Positions 1 through 8,009 of a DNA stretch of 49,101 bases are shown here, piece by piece. Position 1 is the first letter of the stretch, and each line of letters starts with the position of its first letter. The DNA is taken from contig JAIQFX010000032.1 in assembly GCA_020073005.1 (NCBI GenBank), positions 1 to 49,101 of the forward strand. Direction: 5' to 3'. The notes beneath the pieces are model-generated. The model made no database searches, was not told the origin of the DNA, and was given only the letters and a program-made list of their open reading frames with translations. A program made the translations under genes and the position numbers. Source of the stretch: Terriglobia bacterium (lineage in GTDB: Bacteria; Acidobacteriota; Vicinamibacteria; Vicinamibacterales; CAVVIG01).

Positions 1-225
1 GTGGCGCGGCGCGTGCGCGCGCCGTTTCTCGGCACGACCGTGCTGGTGCCCGAGGACGTACAGGCGCTCGTCAGTCAGCGCTACGGCCAATCCTTCGCGA
101 GGCCGCGCCGCGGCGACAAGGGCACCGGGCGCCCGTACAGCTGGTGGTACGCCATCGTCGAGGACCTGCAGGACAACGTCCTCGGCATCTGGTCGTGGTT
201 GCGCGCCGTGGGGCTTCCGGAGTGA
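1..225 (+). CDS. C-terminal fragment of a LicD-like protein (5' end outside window)
   Basis: The reading frame is open from the first base and ends with TGA at 223-225, so the gene very probably starts upstream of the window. The visible 74 residues contain VPEDVQALVSQRYG followed by a Trp/Tyr-rich tail. This resembles the C-terminal part of LicD/fukutin-type proteins, where a 'P-x-D-Y-x-x-x-L-x-x-x-Y-G' stretch follows the catalytic domain. LicD proteins move a phosphorylated small molecule, classically phosphocholine, onto a surface glycan. The stop overlaps the GTG start of the Stealth-type gene by four bases (GTGA), so the two are likely translationally coupled. The catalytic part is not visible, so the family call rests on the tail and on the neighbourhood, which has another LicD-like gene at 2991-3722. 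Confidence 0.45.
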   Translation: MARRVRAPFLGTTVLVPEDVQALVSQRYGQSFARPRRGDKGTGRPYSWWYAIVEDLQDNVLGIWSWLRAVGLPE

Positions 226-1169
226 CGGCCGAGCCGATCGACGCGGTCTATACGTGGGTTGACAGCACGTGGCCCGGCTACGACGAGCTGCTGCGAAAGT
301 ACGCGCAGGATCGCCACGATCTCAATCCGAATCGCTATCGCGACAACCTGAGCATCCTGAAGTACAGCCTGCGATCGCTGGCCCGCTACGCGCCGTGGAT
401 TCGCCGCGTGTTCGTCGTGTCGGCGCGGCCGCAGTGTCCGCCGTGGCTGAACACCACCGCCGTGCATCTGGTGCACCACGACGAGTTCATGCCGGCGGCG
501 GTTCTGCCGACGTTCAACTCGTTCGCGATCGTGTCGCACCTGCACCGGATCGAAGGGCTCTCGTCGCGGTTCCTGTACATCGAGGACGACAAGCTGTTCG
601 GATCGCCGGTCGCGCCGGGCGACGTCTTCGACGCCGAGGGCCGCCCGCGCATCTATCTGAAATACCGCTCGGCGATTGCGCCCGGCCAGCGCGGGAACGC
701 GCGGCTGAGTCCGTGGAATCGCGCGCTCGCCTACTCGAACTACCTGCTGGACGCGCGCTACGGCGCGAAGCGCCGCGCCTTCGTCCACCACGCGCCGCTG
801 GCCGTCGACGTCGAGAGCTGGCGCGCGATGATCGAACAGTGGCCCGGGGAGTTCGCGCACACCTCGGCGAGTCGTTTCCGTGCAACAGGCAACGTCGCGC
901 CCGAGTATCTCTATCCGCACTATCTCCTCGAGGAAGGCCGCGGGGCGCTCGCGTCGAGGATGGAGACGGTGCGTCACGTGGCTTATCACCCGCTGAACAA
1001 CCTGCTGCCGTTGCAGCGGTCCGGATTCTTCCGCCTGCGCTGGCAGCGGCCGCGCTTCTTCTGTATGAACGACAACTTCGATCAGCAACCGCATCCCAGA
1101 GCTGTGGCGCTGGCGCAGCACGCGCTGGATGCGATGTTCACATTCCCTTCACCATTCGAATTGCATTGA
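222..1169 (+). CDS. Stealth-family sugar-phosphate transferase
   Basis: A 315-residue protein with the conserved Stealth regions in order: CR1 IDAVYTWVD at residues 6-14; CR2 from about residue 38 to 127, including a PWIRRVFVVSA stretch, LPTFNSFAI near 96 and YIEDDKLFG near 119-127; and CR4 FFCMND near 279. Stealth proteins (capsule polymerases such as SacB, and the catalytic core of animal GlcNAc-1-phosphotransferase) transfer a hexose-1-phosphate from a nucleotide sugar and build phosphodiester-linked glycans. The GTG at 222 is chosen because it places CR1 at the N-terminus as in the family and overlaps the upstream stop by four bases. The cytoplasmic location and glycan target are inferred from the family and from the surrounding glycosyltransferases. 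The exact sugar cannot be read from sequence. Confidence 0.88.
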   Translation: MTAEPIDAVYTWVDSTWPGYDELLRKYAQDRHDLNPNRYRDNLSILKYSLRSLARYAPWIRRVFVVSARPQCPPWLNTTAVHLVHHDEFMPAAVLPTFNSFAIVSHLHRIEGLSSRFLYIEDDKLFGSPVAPGDVFDAEGRPRIYLKYRSAIAPGQRGNARLSPWNRALAYSNYLLDARYGAKRRAFVHHAPLAVDVESWRAMIEQWPGEFAHTSASRFRATGNVAPEYLYPHYLLEEGRGALASRMETVRHVAYHPLNNLLPLQRSGFFRLRWQRPRFFCMNDNFDQQPHPRAVALAQHALDAMFTFPSPFELH

Positions 1170-1174
1170 CGGGG

Positions 1175-1180
1175 TATCAT
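1175..1180 (+). promoter_or_regulatory. Candidate -10 hexamer, near-leaderless
   Basis: TATCAT lies six bases before the ATG at 1187. It belongs to a set of TANNNT hexamers placed just upstream of start codons across the window. No good -35 hexamer was recognised. Confidence 0.3.
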
Positions 1181-1186
1181 TTTCAA

Positions 1187-1948
1187 ATGTCGCGCGCGCT
1201 GTCGTTCGAGCAGGTCGATGCTTTTCATCGAGACGGTTTTCTTATAATCCGCGGTCTCTTCTCTCCGGCCGACGTCCGCAGCCAGGAACACTGGATCGAC
1301 GAGATCGCGAAGCGCCCGCCGGAAGCCGGCCGGCAGATGGTGTACTTCGAGGACAGCCTGAAGGATCCCGGCACGCGTGTCCTCGCGCGGATCGAGAAGT
1401 TCTCCGAGTATCACGCCGGCATGGGCGGCCTCGTCGCCGACCCGCGCCTGCTCGACCCGATCGCGGATCTGCTCGGCGAAGACGCCGTGTTGTTCAAGGA
1501 GAAGGTCAACTTCAAGATGCCGGGCGGCGCGGGCTTCACGCCGCATCAGGACATTCAGCCAGGCTGGGATCGATACGCGCCGTACTTCATTTCGGTGCTG
1601 ATTGCCGTCGACGCGAACACGATCGAGAACGGCTGCCTCGAGCTCGCCGCCGGCCACCATACACGCGGACTGATCGGCCGCAAGTGGGAGCCGCTCGAAG
1701 GCGACGAGCTCGCCGGCGTCGAGTTCGCGGCGTACCCGATGGCGCCCGGCGACGTCGCGTTCTTCGACTGCTTCACGCCGCACCAGTCGCAGCCGAACAT
1801 GACGGATAGGCCGCGACGCAACATCTACCTGACGTACAACCGCCGCAGCGCGGGCGACTTCCGCGAGCAGTACTTCGCGGACAAGCGGAAGAGCTACCCG
1901 CCCGACTTCGAGCGGGACCCAAATGCGTCGTACGTGTTCCGGGTTTAG
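1187..1948 (+). CDS. Phytanoyl-CoA dioxygenase (PhyH) family protein
   Basis: A 253-residue Fe(II)/2-oxoglutarate-dependent dioxygenase of the PhyH fold. The proximal iron ligands are seen as TPHQD (His and Asp near residues 120 and 122) and the distal His in FTPHQSQPN near residue 199, followed by a basic TDRPRRN segment suited to bind 2-oxoglutarate. The N-terminal FHRDGFLIIRGLFS is typical of the family. Such enzymes hydroxylate aliphatic carbons of lipids, amino acids or small secondary metabolites. The start is the ATG 17 bases after the Stealth stop; longer readings in this frame run antisense or through the Stealth gene and are shadows. Members of this family also act on phosphonates (PhnY-type), but nothing in this sequence assigns that substrate. 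Confidence 0.85.
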   Translation: MSRALSFEQVDAFHRDGFLIIRGLFSPADVRSQEHWIDEIAKRPPEAGRQMVYFEDSLKDPGTRVLARIEKFSEYHAGMGGLVADPRLLDPIADLLGEDAVLFKEKVNFKMPGGAGFTPHQDIQPGWDRYAPYFISVLIAVDANTIENGCLELAAGHHTRGLIGRKWEPLEGDELAGVEFAAYPMAPGDVAFFDCFTPHQSQPNMTDRPRRNIYLTYNRRSAGDFREQYFADKRKSYPPDFERDPNASYVFRV

Positions 1949-2043
1949 TGGCTGGTGGCTGGTGGCTGGTGGCTGGTGGCTGGTGAATGAGACGAACGAC
2001 CAACGACCAACGACCAACGACCAACGACTAACGACTAACGACT
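1949..2043. repeat. Composite heptamer tandem array (TGGCTGG)5 + (AACGACY)7
   Basis: Bases 1949-1985 are five copies of TGGCTGG plus two bases. After a nine-base spacer, bases 1995-2043 are seven copies of AACGACC or AACGACT. The array starts right after the stop of the PhyH gene and overlaps the last three codons of the convergent glycosyltransferase gene, whose TAG stop (2035-2037) lies inside a repeat unit. The same two units in the same relative arrangement recur inverted at 40037-40119. No open reading frame of its own is supported. Confidence 0.95.
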
Positions 2044-2994
2044 ATTCTTCCAACATTCCGCAAAGTACTTCAACATAATCGTGTTGTTCCGGCTCTCCAG
2101 CGTTCCGGTCCCGCGATTGGGCAGCGCGACGCTCGATCGCTTGTAGAACCTCGCGTCGGCCAGCGACGGAAAATTCGTCCGCCGGCCGTGACACACGATC
2201 TTCCTCGCGCGGCAGTGCGCGCTGATCCAGACATCGTCGACGAAAAACGCGGCCTCGGGCGCGCGGGAGTAGTCGGCGAGCGCGGCCGCGTCGAAGTCGC
2301 GCGGCCGGACGATGTAGCCGGACAGGCCCTGCATGATGTCCACGTCGCGGCAGCCGCGCACGCGCGTGCACTTGAGCGGCGCCGGCGCGCGGCCCATCAG
2401 CGTGTCGATGAGCGACGTCGGACGATCGATCAGATCCGCGGGCGCGTCCCAGCCGCTGCCCGCGACTGCGGCGTCCGGATGCGCGTCCGACCACGCGGTC
2501 ATCTGCTCGACGAAGTGCGGGTGAAACACGCGGTCGTCGTCGATGACGAGCAGACGCTGATCGGGCGGACCGGCGAGGATCGCTGGAATCGACTTGGTCG
2601 CCGGCCCGTAGTCGTCGGTGCGGACAATCGTCAGCGACTTCAGGCGGCTCAGCCGCTCCGGCACGACGTACGGCACGCCTTCGCGCCGGCTGTCGCGCGG
2701 CACGTGGAGCCGAATCGCCGCCGGCGCGACAGTCTGGCGGAAGAGACTCTTCAGCGTGAGATCGATGCGATCGATCCGGCTCGGCAAGGTCGTAAAGGTG
2801 ACGACGAGATCCGCGCGGCGCGGATTCGCCGCGCACGCGCGATCGAGCGCCTCGAGATCCTGCCGGCGGAGCCAGACGTCGTAGATCGCGTCGAGGACGG
2901 GATTCTCGGCCGCGTAATACTCGTACGCGACCAGGAATGCGACGCCGGCAAGAAGCAGCGCGCCGGCGGCAATCAGCAGCGTGACAAGTGTCAC
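2035..2994 (-). CDS. Membrane-anchored DxD glycosyltransferase-like protein
   Basis: A 319-residue protein with one N-terminal membrane segment (residues about 3-25) followed by a soluble domain. The domain has a nucleotide-sugar-transferase look: VVTFTTLPSRIDRIDLTLKS near residue 63, a VIDDDRVFH acidic motif near residue 150 that would hold the metal/nucleotide, and FFVDDVWIS further on. These features fit a GT-A fold enzyme that acts on a surface glycan. The ATG start overlaps the stop of the LicD-like gene upstream by four bases (ATGA), so the pair is one operon. The last residues and the TAG stop are encoded within the heptamer array. Donor and acceptor are unknown. Confidence 0.7.
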   Translation of the reverse strand: MTLVTLLIAAGALLLAGVAFLVAYEYYAAENPVLDAIYDVWLRRQDLEALDRACAANPRRADLVVTFTTLPSRIDRIDLTLKSLFRQTVAPAAIRLHVPRDSRREGVPYVVPERLSRLKSLTIVRTDDYGPATKSIPAILAGPPDQRLLVIDDDRVFHPHFVEQMTAWSDAHPDAAVAGSGWDAPADLIDRPTSLIDTLMGRAPAPLKCTRVRGCRDVDIMQGLSGYIVRPRDFDAAALADYSRAPEAAFFVDDVWISAHCRARKIVCHGRRTNFPSLADARFYKRSSVALPNRGTGTLESRNNTIMLKYFAECWKNSR

Positions 2995-3722
2995 GGGCGC
3001 GGGTCCGCGTGGCCCGGCTGCGCGAGGACGGGTCCCTCACGCGACCACAGAATGCTCCACGCCGCCTTCCAGAAGTCCGACGAGAACCAGCAGCGCTGCT
3101 TGTGCGGGAAGCACAGGCGCAGGTTGATGCGGCAGGTCGGATAGCGGCGCCGCAGCAGCCGTTCAGGATGATTCGGGCACGGGTACCAGTCGCCCTCGAA
3201 CTTGATCTGCCAGAGCGGATCGAGCAACGCGACGGGAATGTCGTCGAAGAGCGGCCGCATGACGATGTAGAGGCCCTCGCGCGTCGCCGGATCCTCTCGG
3301 CACCGCACGCCGCCGAAGAGGTGCCACGCCTCGAGGTCGCCGACTTTGTTCCCCTGATAGAAGAGGATGCCGTGATCGAGATTGAGCGTGATGCCTTTCG
3401 CCGCCAGCCGGTCGCGGCACTTCTCGACGAGCGGCTTGTCTTCCGCGAGGTACGACAGGTCGGCGTCGTGATCGAACGGCATCGTCCGGCCGAGCCGCCA
3501 CGCGCCGAGCAGCGTGCCGTAGTCGAGCCACCAGCGGATGCCCGTGCCCGCGAACGCCTCGCGGACCGCGCGGATCGCCAGCAGCACCTCGTCTTGGACG
3601 TCACGCGGCGTGATACACGGGTCGTGCCACACATGGTGGGCGTTCCGCAGTTCGAGATAGATCAGATAGAAGAGCCACGAGAACCCGGCTACCGCGACGA
3701 GCGACACGACGAGTCGAAACAC
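2991..3722 (-). CDS. LicD family protein, membrane-anchored
   Basis: A 243-residue protein with a membrane segment at residues about 4-26. The LicD signature follows: a WWLDYGTLLGAWR run from about residue 63 and PFDHDADL, the Asp-rich nucleotidyltransferase-like motif, ending near residue 88. LicD proteins attach phosphocholine or another phosphorylated alcohol to surface polysaccharide. The start is GTG with a GGAGG ribosome-binding site four bases upstream, and the downstream glycosyltransferase overlaps by four bases. Because the window also makes 2-aminoethylphosphonate and carries two nucleotidyltransferases related to LicC/PntC, a phosphonate rather than phosphocholine could be the group transferred. 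That last point is inference. Confidence 0.75.
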   Translation of the reverse strand: MFRLVVSLVAVAGFSWLFYLIYLELRNAHHVWHDPCITPRDVQDEVLLAIRAVREAFAGTGIRWWLDYGTLLGAWRLGRTMPFDHDADLSYLAEDKPLVEKCRDRLAAKGITLNLDHGILFYQGNKVGDLEAWHLFGGVRCREDPATREGLYIVMRPLFDDIPVALLDPLWQIKFEGDWYPCPNHPERLLRRRYPTCRINLRLCFPHKQRCWFSSDFWKAAWSILWSREGPVLAQPGHADPRP

Positions 3723-3815
3723 ACGACCTCCGCTCTACACGCTACTGAATTGCCGGCCGTTGGACAACAGGCTGCACGGCCCCGCGGGATGCGGTACGCT
3801 GGACGCTGACTCGTG

Positions 3816-4847
3816 ATGCTTGACTGGCCGCTGTTCCTCGCCCGCGTCGCGCGCGATCATCTCTACGAGTCGCTGTCCTACTATCCGTTCCGCGCCTCGG
3901 AGTATCCGACACGGTTTCTCTGCCCGCACGGCCTCGCGCTCGCGTGCGACGTCAACGGCGGCGTGCGGTACGTGATGTGCGGCCGCGAGTCGCGTCCGCG
4001 GCTGCTCGATCTCTCCGTGTACGAGCGCGCGCAACCGGGCGCGGTCGTGTGGATTCGTCCTGACGATCTCAGTCGATTCTCGCGCGAGGCGCTGCCGCGG
4101 ATGGCCGGGCCGTTCGTCCTCGTGACGAGCGATTCCGACTATTGTCTGCCGACGGATCACGCGGACGCGGCGGCCGCGATCATCGGCAGCGGACAGATCA
4201 CGCGCTGGTTCACGACCAACTACGACGGGACCGCGCACAGAGACGTCATGCAGGGCGTGCCGCTCGGGCTCAACTATCCGAAGCGAAACGATCTGCACCG
4301 GCCGTTCAGCGCCATCGGCACGACGCGGGTCGACATGAAGCCGCCGCGCGAGCAGGAAGCCGAATGGCTGGCGATTGTCGATCGGGCGCCGGCGCTGGCC
4401 GATCGCATCCCCAAAGCGATCGGCGATTTTCAATTCAACGACACGGCGCGGCGCCGGCGGTTCGGCGAGTCGCGGTCCGACATCCACGCGCTGCTGCGCG
4501 ACAATCCGGACGTCGTCTGGCTGCCGAAGCGCGGCGCGCAGACGTGGTTGCTCTCGGAATACGCGCGGCACGTGTTCGTGATCAGCCCGCACGGGTACGG
4601 ACTCGACTGCTATCGCACGTGGGAAGCGCTGCTGATGGGCTGCATTCCGATCGTCAAGCGCTCGCCGCTCGACGATCTCTATCGCGGCCTCCCGGTCGCG
4701 ATCGTCGACGACTGGCGCGCCGTCACCCGCGCGAATCTCGATCGCTGGCTGGGCCAGTTCGCGTCCACCGTCGATCGCGCGCACGTGCTGCGCGTGCTGT
4801 CCGCCGATTACTGGTTGAAGCAAATCCGGAGCCCGCACGGGGTATGA
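3816..4847 (+). CDS. Exostosin-like (GT47-type) glycosyltransferase domain protein
   Basis: A 343-residue protein whose C-terminal half carries an exostosin-like module: SPHGYGLDCYRTWEALL near residue 257, then PIVKRSPLDDLY and a DDW segment. An upstream portion VLVTSDSDYC and WFTTNYDGT fits the N-terminal part of the same fold. The module is clearly paralogous to the C-terminal half of the protein at 8010-9995 (GLDC[YF]RTWE, PIVK-S-LD-LY, VT-ANL-RW and ADYW-QI are shared). GTG at 3813 and ATG at 3816 are both possible starts; ATG is used. It lies divergent to the LicD-like gene with 90 bases between, and seven bases upstream of the ABC exporter. The acceptor is unknown. Confidence 0.68.
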   Translation: MLDWPLFLARVARDHLYESLSYYPFRASEYPTRFLCPHGLALACDVNGGVRYVMCGRESRPRLLDLSVYERAQPGAVVWIRPDDLSRFSREALPRMAGPFVLVTSDSDYCLPTDHADAAAAIIGSGQITRWFTTNYDGTAHRDVMQGVPLGLNYPKRNDLHRPFSAIGTTRVDMKPPREQEAEWLAIVDRAPALADRIPKAIGDFQFNDTARRRRFGESRSDIHALLRDNPDVVWLPKRGAQTWLLSEYARHVFVISPHGYGLDCYRTWEALLMGCIPIVKRSPLDDLYRGLPVAIVDDWRAVTRANLDRWLGQFASTVDRAHVLRVLSADYWLKQIRSPHGV

Positions 4848-4848
4848 T
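4843..4848 (+). promoter_or_regulatory. Candidate -10 hexamer overlapping the preceding stop codon
   Basis: TATGAT spans the end of the exostosin-like gene and lies six bases before the GTG start of the ABC exporter gene. It could drive a short-leader transcript independent of the upstream gene. No clear -35 was seen. Confidence 0.3.
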
Positions 4849-4854
4849 CTTCAC

Positions 4855-6585
4855 GTGAAACGACAGTTGCGCGCGCTGCTCACGCTCGTGTGGGCGGAGC
4901 GATCCTTCTACACGATCGGCTCGGTCCTCGTGGTGGTGAGCGTGTTCACGGGGCTGTCGTATCCGTACTTCGTCCAGCAGCTCATCGATCAGGGCGTGAT
5001 GAGCGGCCAGATCGAGCGCGTCAATCGTATCGGCGTCATCCTGTTCGGACTGCTCCTGGCCGAGGGCCTGTCGACGGTCGCGCGCGATTACTTCTTCAAC
5101 CTCGCGGCCGAACGAGTGACCGCGCGCCTGCGGCAGAAGGTGTTCGATCATCTCCTGCGCCAGGACATTGCGTTCTTCGATCGCCAGCGATCCGGCGAGC
5201 TGACCACGCGGCTCTGGTCCGACGTGCCGGCGATCGGACGCGTCGTCGGCGAAGAAGCGGCCGACTCGTCCCGCTTCGCGCTGTTCGCCCTCGGCGGCAC
5301 CGCGCTGCTCTTCTACACCTCCCTGACGCTCACGCTGTACGTGATGCTGGCCGTGCCGCCGATCGTGATCGCCTCGTGGTGGCTCGGCAAACGCGTCAAG
5401 GTGCTGGCGACGCAGATGCAGACGGCGTACGCGCAGAGCGGGGGGACGGCCGAAGAATCCATGTCGGGCATCCGCACCGTGCGCGCGTTCTCGCAGGAGG
5501 CCGCGGAGGGTGCCCGCTACGGGCGGACGATCGATCGCGCGCTCGATCTCGCGCGGCGGAAGATCCTCGTGACCGGCGCGCTCAGCGGCCTCACGTTCGG
5601 GTTCGGCGAAGGCGCGGCGCTTCTCGCGCTCTGGGCCGGCGGCCGGCTGATCGTCCGCGGCCAGCTGACGTCGGGCCAGCTGATCGGCTTCGTCCTGTAC
5701 GCGTTCCTCGTCGCCCGCGGATTCCGCAATGCCACCGGATTCTGGACCGATGCGCTGCGCGGGCTGGGCGCGACCTCCTGGGTGTTCGAGCTGCTCGATC
5801 GCACGCCGGCGCTGCCGCGCAGCGGCTCGCGACGGCTTGACCGCGTGGACGGTGCGGTGACGTTCGACGGCGTCGCCTTCCGGTATCCGACGCGGCCTGA
5901 CGTCGATGCCGTCGCGGACTTCAATCTGCGCGTCGCGCCCAACGAGGTCGTGGCGCTCGTCGGCCGATCGGGCGCGGGCAAATCGACGATCGTCAACTTG
6001 CTGCTGCGCTTCTACGAGCCCAGCGCGGGCCACCTGCTGCTCGACGGCCACGACGTGAACACGCTGGACGCGATGTGGCTCCGCCAGCAGATCGGCGTCG
6101 TCATGCAGGAGCCCGTGCTATTCTCCGGCAGCATCGCCGACAACATCCGGTACGGCCGGCCAGACGCGACCGAGGAGGAAGTGGCGGCGGCCGCAGCGCT
6201 TGCGCACGCGAAGGAATTCATCGACCGGTTTCCTGCCGGGCTCGCAACCGCGATTGGCGATCGCGGCGTGCAGCTCTCCGGCGGCCAGCGCCAGCGCCTG
6301 GCGATCGCCCGCGCGGTCCTGCGGCGCCCGCGCATTCTGATTCTGGACGAGGCCACGAGCGCGCTGGACTCCGAGAACGAATCGTTCGTGCAGGACGCGC
6401 TGCGCGCGCTGCCCTACCGGCCGACGACCTTCGTCATCGCGCACCGGCTGTCGTCGGTCGCGACCGTCGACCGCGTGATCCTGCTCGACCGCGGCCACAT
6501 CATCGCGGCTGGCCCGCACGACGAGCTGCTCCGCACGTCGGACCGGTACCGCCAGCTCGTCGAGACGCAGCTCGTCCCCGCCTGA
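4855..6585 (+). CDS. ABC exporter half-transporter (membrane + ATPase domains)
   Basis: A 576-residue fused half-transporter. Six membrane helices occupy about residues 15-300, and the nucleotide-binding domain follows. Walker A GRSGAGKST lies near residue 372, the Q-loop QEPVLF near 418, the ABC signature LSGGQRQR near 474, Walker B ILILDEATSALD near 494 and the switch His in IAHRLS near 529. All catalytic elements are intact, and it should work as a homodimer. The organisation is that of MsbA/ABCB-type lipid or glycolipid exporters. The start is GTG, seven bases after the exostosin-like gene. In this neighbourhood a lipid-linked glycan or a sphingolipid is a plausible cargo, but sequence does not identify it. 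Confidence 0.88.
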   Translation: MKRQLRALLTLVWAERSFYTIGSVLVVVSVFTGLSYPYFVQQLIDQGVMSGQIERVNRIGVILFGLLLAEGLSTVARDYFFNLAAERVTARLRQKVFDHLLRQDIAFFDRQRSGELTTRLWSDVPAIGRVVGEEAADSSRFALFALGGTALLFYTSLTLTLYVMLAVPPIVIASWWLGKRVKVLATQMQTAYAQSGGTAEESMSGIRTVRAFSQEAAEGARYGRTIDRALDLARRKILVTGALSGLTFGFGEGAALLALWAGGRLIVRGQLTSGQLIGFVLYAFLVARGFRNATGFWTDALRGLGATSWVFELLDRTPALPRSGSRRLDRVDGAVTFDGVAFRYPTRPDVDAVADFNLRVAPNEVVALVGRSGAGKSTIVNLLLRFYEPSAGHLLLDGHDVNTLDAMWLRQQIGVVMQEPVLFSGSIADNIRYGRPDATEEEVAAAAALAHAKEFIDRFPAGLATAIGDRGVQLSGGQRQRLAIARAVLRRPRILILDEATSALDSENESFVQDALRALPYRPTTFVIAHRLSSVATVDRVILLDRGHIIAAGPHDELLRTSDRYRQLVETQLVPA

Positions 6586-6595
6586 CGCGATCGCT

Positions 6596-7987
6596 CTACG
6601 GAAATCGTTCGACGCGCAAGCCGTCGACGAGCGTGATCCTGGATCCCTCCAGGCTGTTGATGGTGTGGAGACCGTCCGGCCACGCCCACGACGGAGACGG
6701 CGCGAGCGTGAGGACCGGGTGCTCGCGAAAGCGCGTCGGCGACAGCTCGACGATCTTGTTGATCGACACGGCCCCGCCGTACCGGCGCGAGCAATCCTGA
6801 GCGGGGCGATACAAGACGCCGTCGATCGAGAACAGCGCGCCCGCGGGCCGGCTCGATCGCGCGTCTGACTTGACCGGATTCCACGGATGGGACGTCCATG
6901 GGCCACGCCAGCCGGCCGCCGAGAACACGAAGAGATCCGTCTGGTTCGTGTCGCCGTGCCGCGTGCAGAACAACCACCATCGGCCGTCGTGTTGCGCGAG
7001 CGTCGCGTCGACGGCGCGAAATCCGTCCATCACGATCTCTTCCGCGCCAAGTCGATCGGCCGGTTCCGCGATCGGAAACGCGCCTACGTGGCCGGCACTC
7101 GCGGATTCGGGCACGCAGAAACAGCGGCCCTTCTCTCTGAGCACGAACGGATAGGACAGGTGATGGCCGGAAGCCAGCCGCTCATGCGCCTCCCGCAGCG
7201 TGCCATCGGCCGCGATGAGCAACTCGGCGATGCGGCCGCGTCCGGTCCGGTATCGGTACTCCTCCGCGAGCACGCGAACGCCCGCGTCAGTGGCCGCGAG
7301 CGGAAACGGGTCGGCGTAGTAGCGATCGCCGGGCTGGCCGCGGAGCCAGGCGGGTTCGGGCAGCGCCCCCCGCGCCACGATCGCCTCGATCCCCATCGGG
7401 ACGATGCCAAGTGTCCAACGTTCGCGGCGGCGCCAGCGCGCGACCGCGTCGCGCAGTTTCTCGACACCTGTCGCGCCAACGGGCGGCGGCAACGGATCGC
7501 TGCAGCCCGCGGTCGGTTGCGGCGTCGCGTTCAGTAGATCGAGGTCGCGCGCGACCACGCGCTCGAGCACGCGCGCGCACCAGAAGGCGACGCGATCGCC
7601 GACCGAGCGCGTGCCGGCGCTGTCGGCGGACGGACCGCGGAACCAGCCTTCGTGAAGAACGACGGCGCGATCGGGATCCGCGGTGAGGCGATACAGGCGC
7701 GCCAGCGTGCCGCACGCGCCGGCCGCCACGGACGCGCCGTCGCCGAATCCGAACGACCACACGCCGAGCGGCACCGCCCGACCGCGATGGCGGCCCGTGA
7801 AGTCGACGATGACATCGGCGTCCGGCGCGCGATCGCCCGGTTCGTGATCACTGGTCTCGACGTCGGCGAGCACGACGATCGTCGCATCCTGCACGCGCGC
7901 CATGGCGTCGACGCACGCGCGCTGCCAGCGAGGAACGGGCGGGGCGCCGAGCGCGGCGAGGACGCGCACACGCCCTGCGGATGACAT
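6596..7987 (-). CDS. GINT1-like glycosyltransferase (formyltransferase-like + beta-propeller)
   Basis: A 463-residue protein with two parts. The N-terminal part (to about residue 185) resembles the formyltransferase-like region of bacterial 'glucosamine inositolphosphorylceramide transferase family' proteins, with PLGVWSFGFGDG near residue 75. The C-terminal part is a GH43-like beta-propeller, with repeated YYADPFPL, LSYPFVL, DATLAQHDGRWWLFCT and SRPAGALF blades. In plants GINT1 transfers glucosamine onto inositol-phosphoryl-ceramide; bacterial members are mostly uncharacterised. A longer reading from 8035 would run into the divergent gene. The ATG at 7987 is preferred because a TATTCT hexamer lies eight bases upstream. 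Its occurrence near a sphingolipid gene set makes a lipid acceptor attractive, but a polysaccharide acceptor fits the immediate neighbours equally well. Confidence 0.62.
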   Translation of the reverse strand: MSSAGRVRVLAALGAPPVPRWQRACVDAMARVQDATIVVLADVETSDHEPGDRAPDADVIVDFTGRHRGRAVPLGVWSFGFGDGASVAAGACGTLARLYRLTADPDRAVVLHEGWFRGPSADSAGTRSVGDRVAFWCARVLERVVARDLDLLNATPQPTAGCSDPLPPPVGATGVEKLRDAVARWRRRERWTLGIVPMGIEAIVARGALPEPAWLRGQPGDRYYADPFPLAATDAGVRVLAEEYRYRTGRGRIAELLIAADGTLREAHERLASGHHLSYPFVLREKGRCFCVPESASAGHVGAFPIAEPADRLGAEEIVMDGFRAVDATLAQHDGRWWLFCTRHGDTNQTDLFVFSAAGWRGPWTSHPWNPVKSDARSSRPAGALFSIDGVLYRPAQDCSRRYGGAVSINKIVELSPTRFREHPVLTLAPSPSWAWPDGLHTINSLEGSRITLVDGLRVERFP

Positions 7988-7994
7988 CGGGCGG

Positions 7995-8001
7995 TAGAAT
8001 A
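7995..8001. promoter_or_regulatory. Overlapping divergent -10 elements (candidate bidirectional promoter)
   Basis: The seven bases TAGAATA hold TAGAAT on the plus strand, nine bases before the ATG at 8010, and TATTCT on the minus strand, eight bases before the start at 7987. The whole gap between the two divergent start codons is 22 bases, so both genes would have short or no leaders. This is inferred from spacing and motif only. Confidence 0.4.
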
Positions 8002-8009
8002 GCCCAAAG

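Noticed and set aside
1949-2043. Repeat arrays as CRISPR, iterons or a replication origin
   Set aside because: Units are 7-8 bases with no spacers, no cas genes are nearby and there is no replication initiator gene. They sit at many gene ends instead of one locus.
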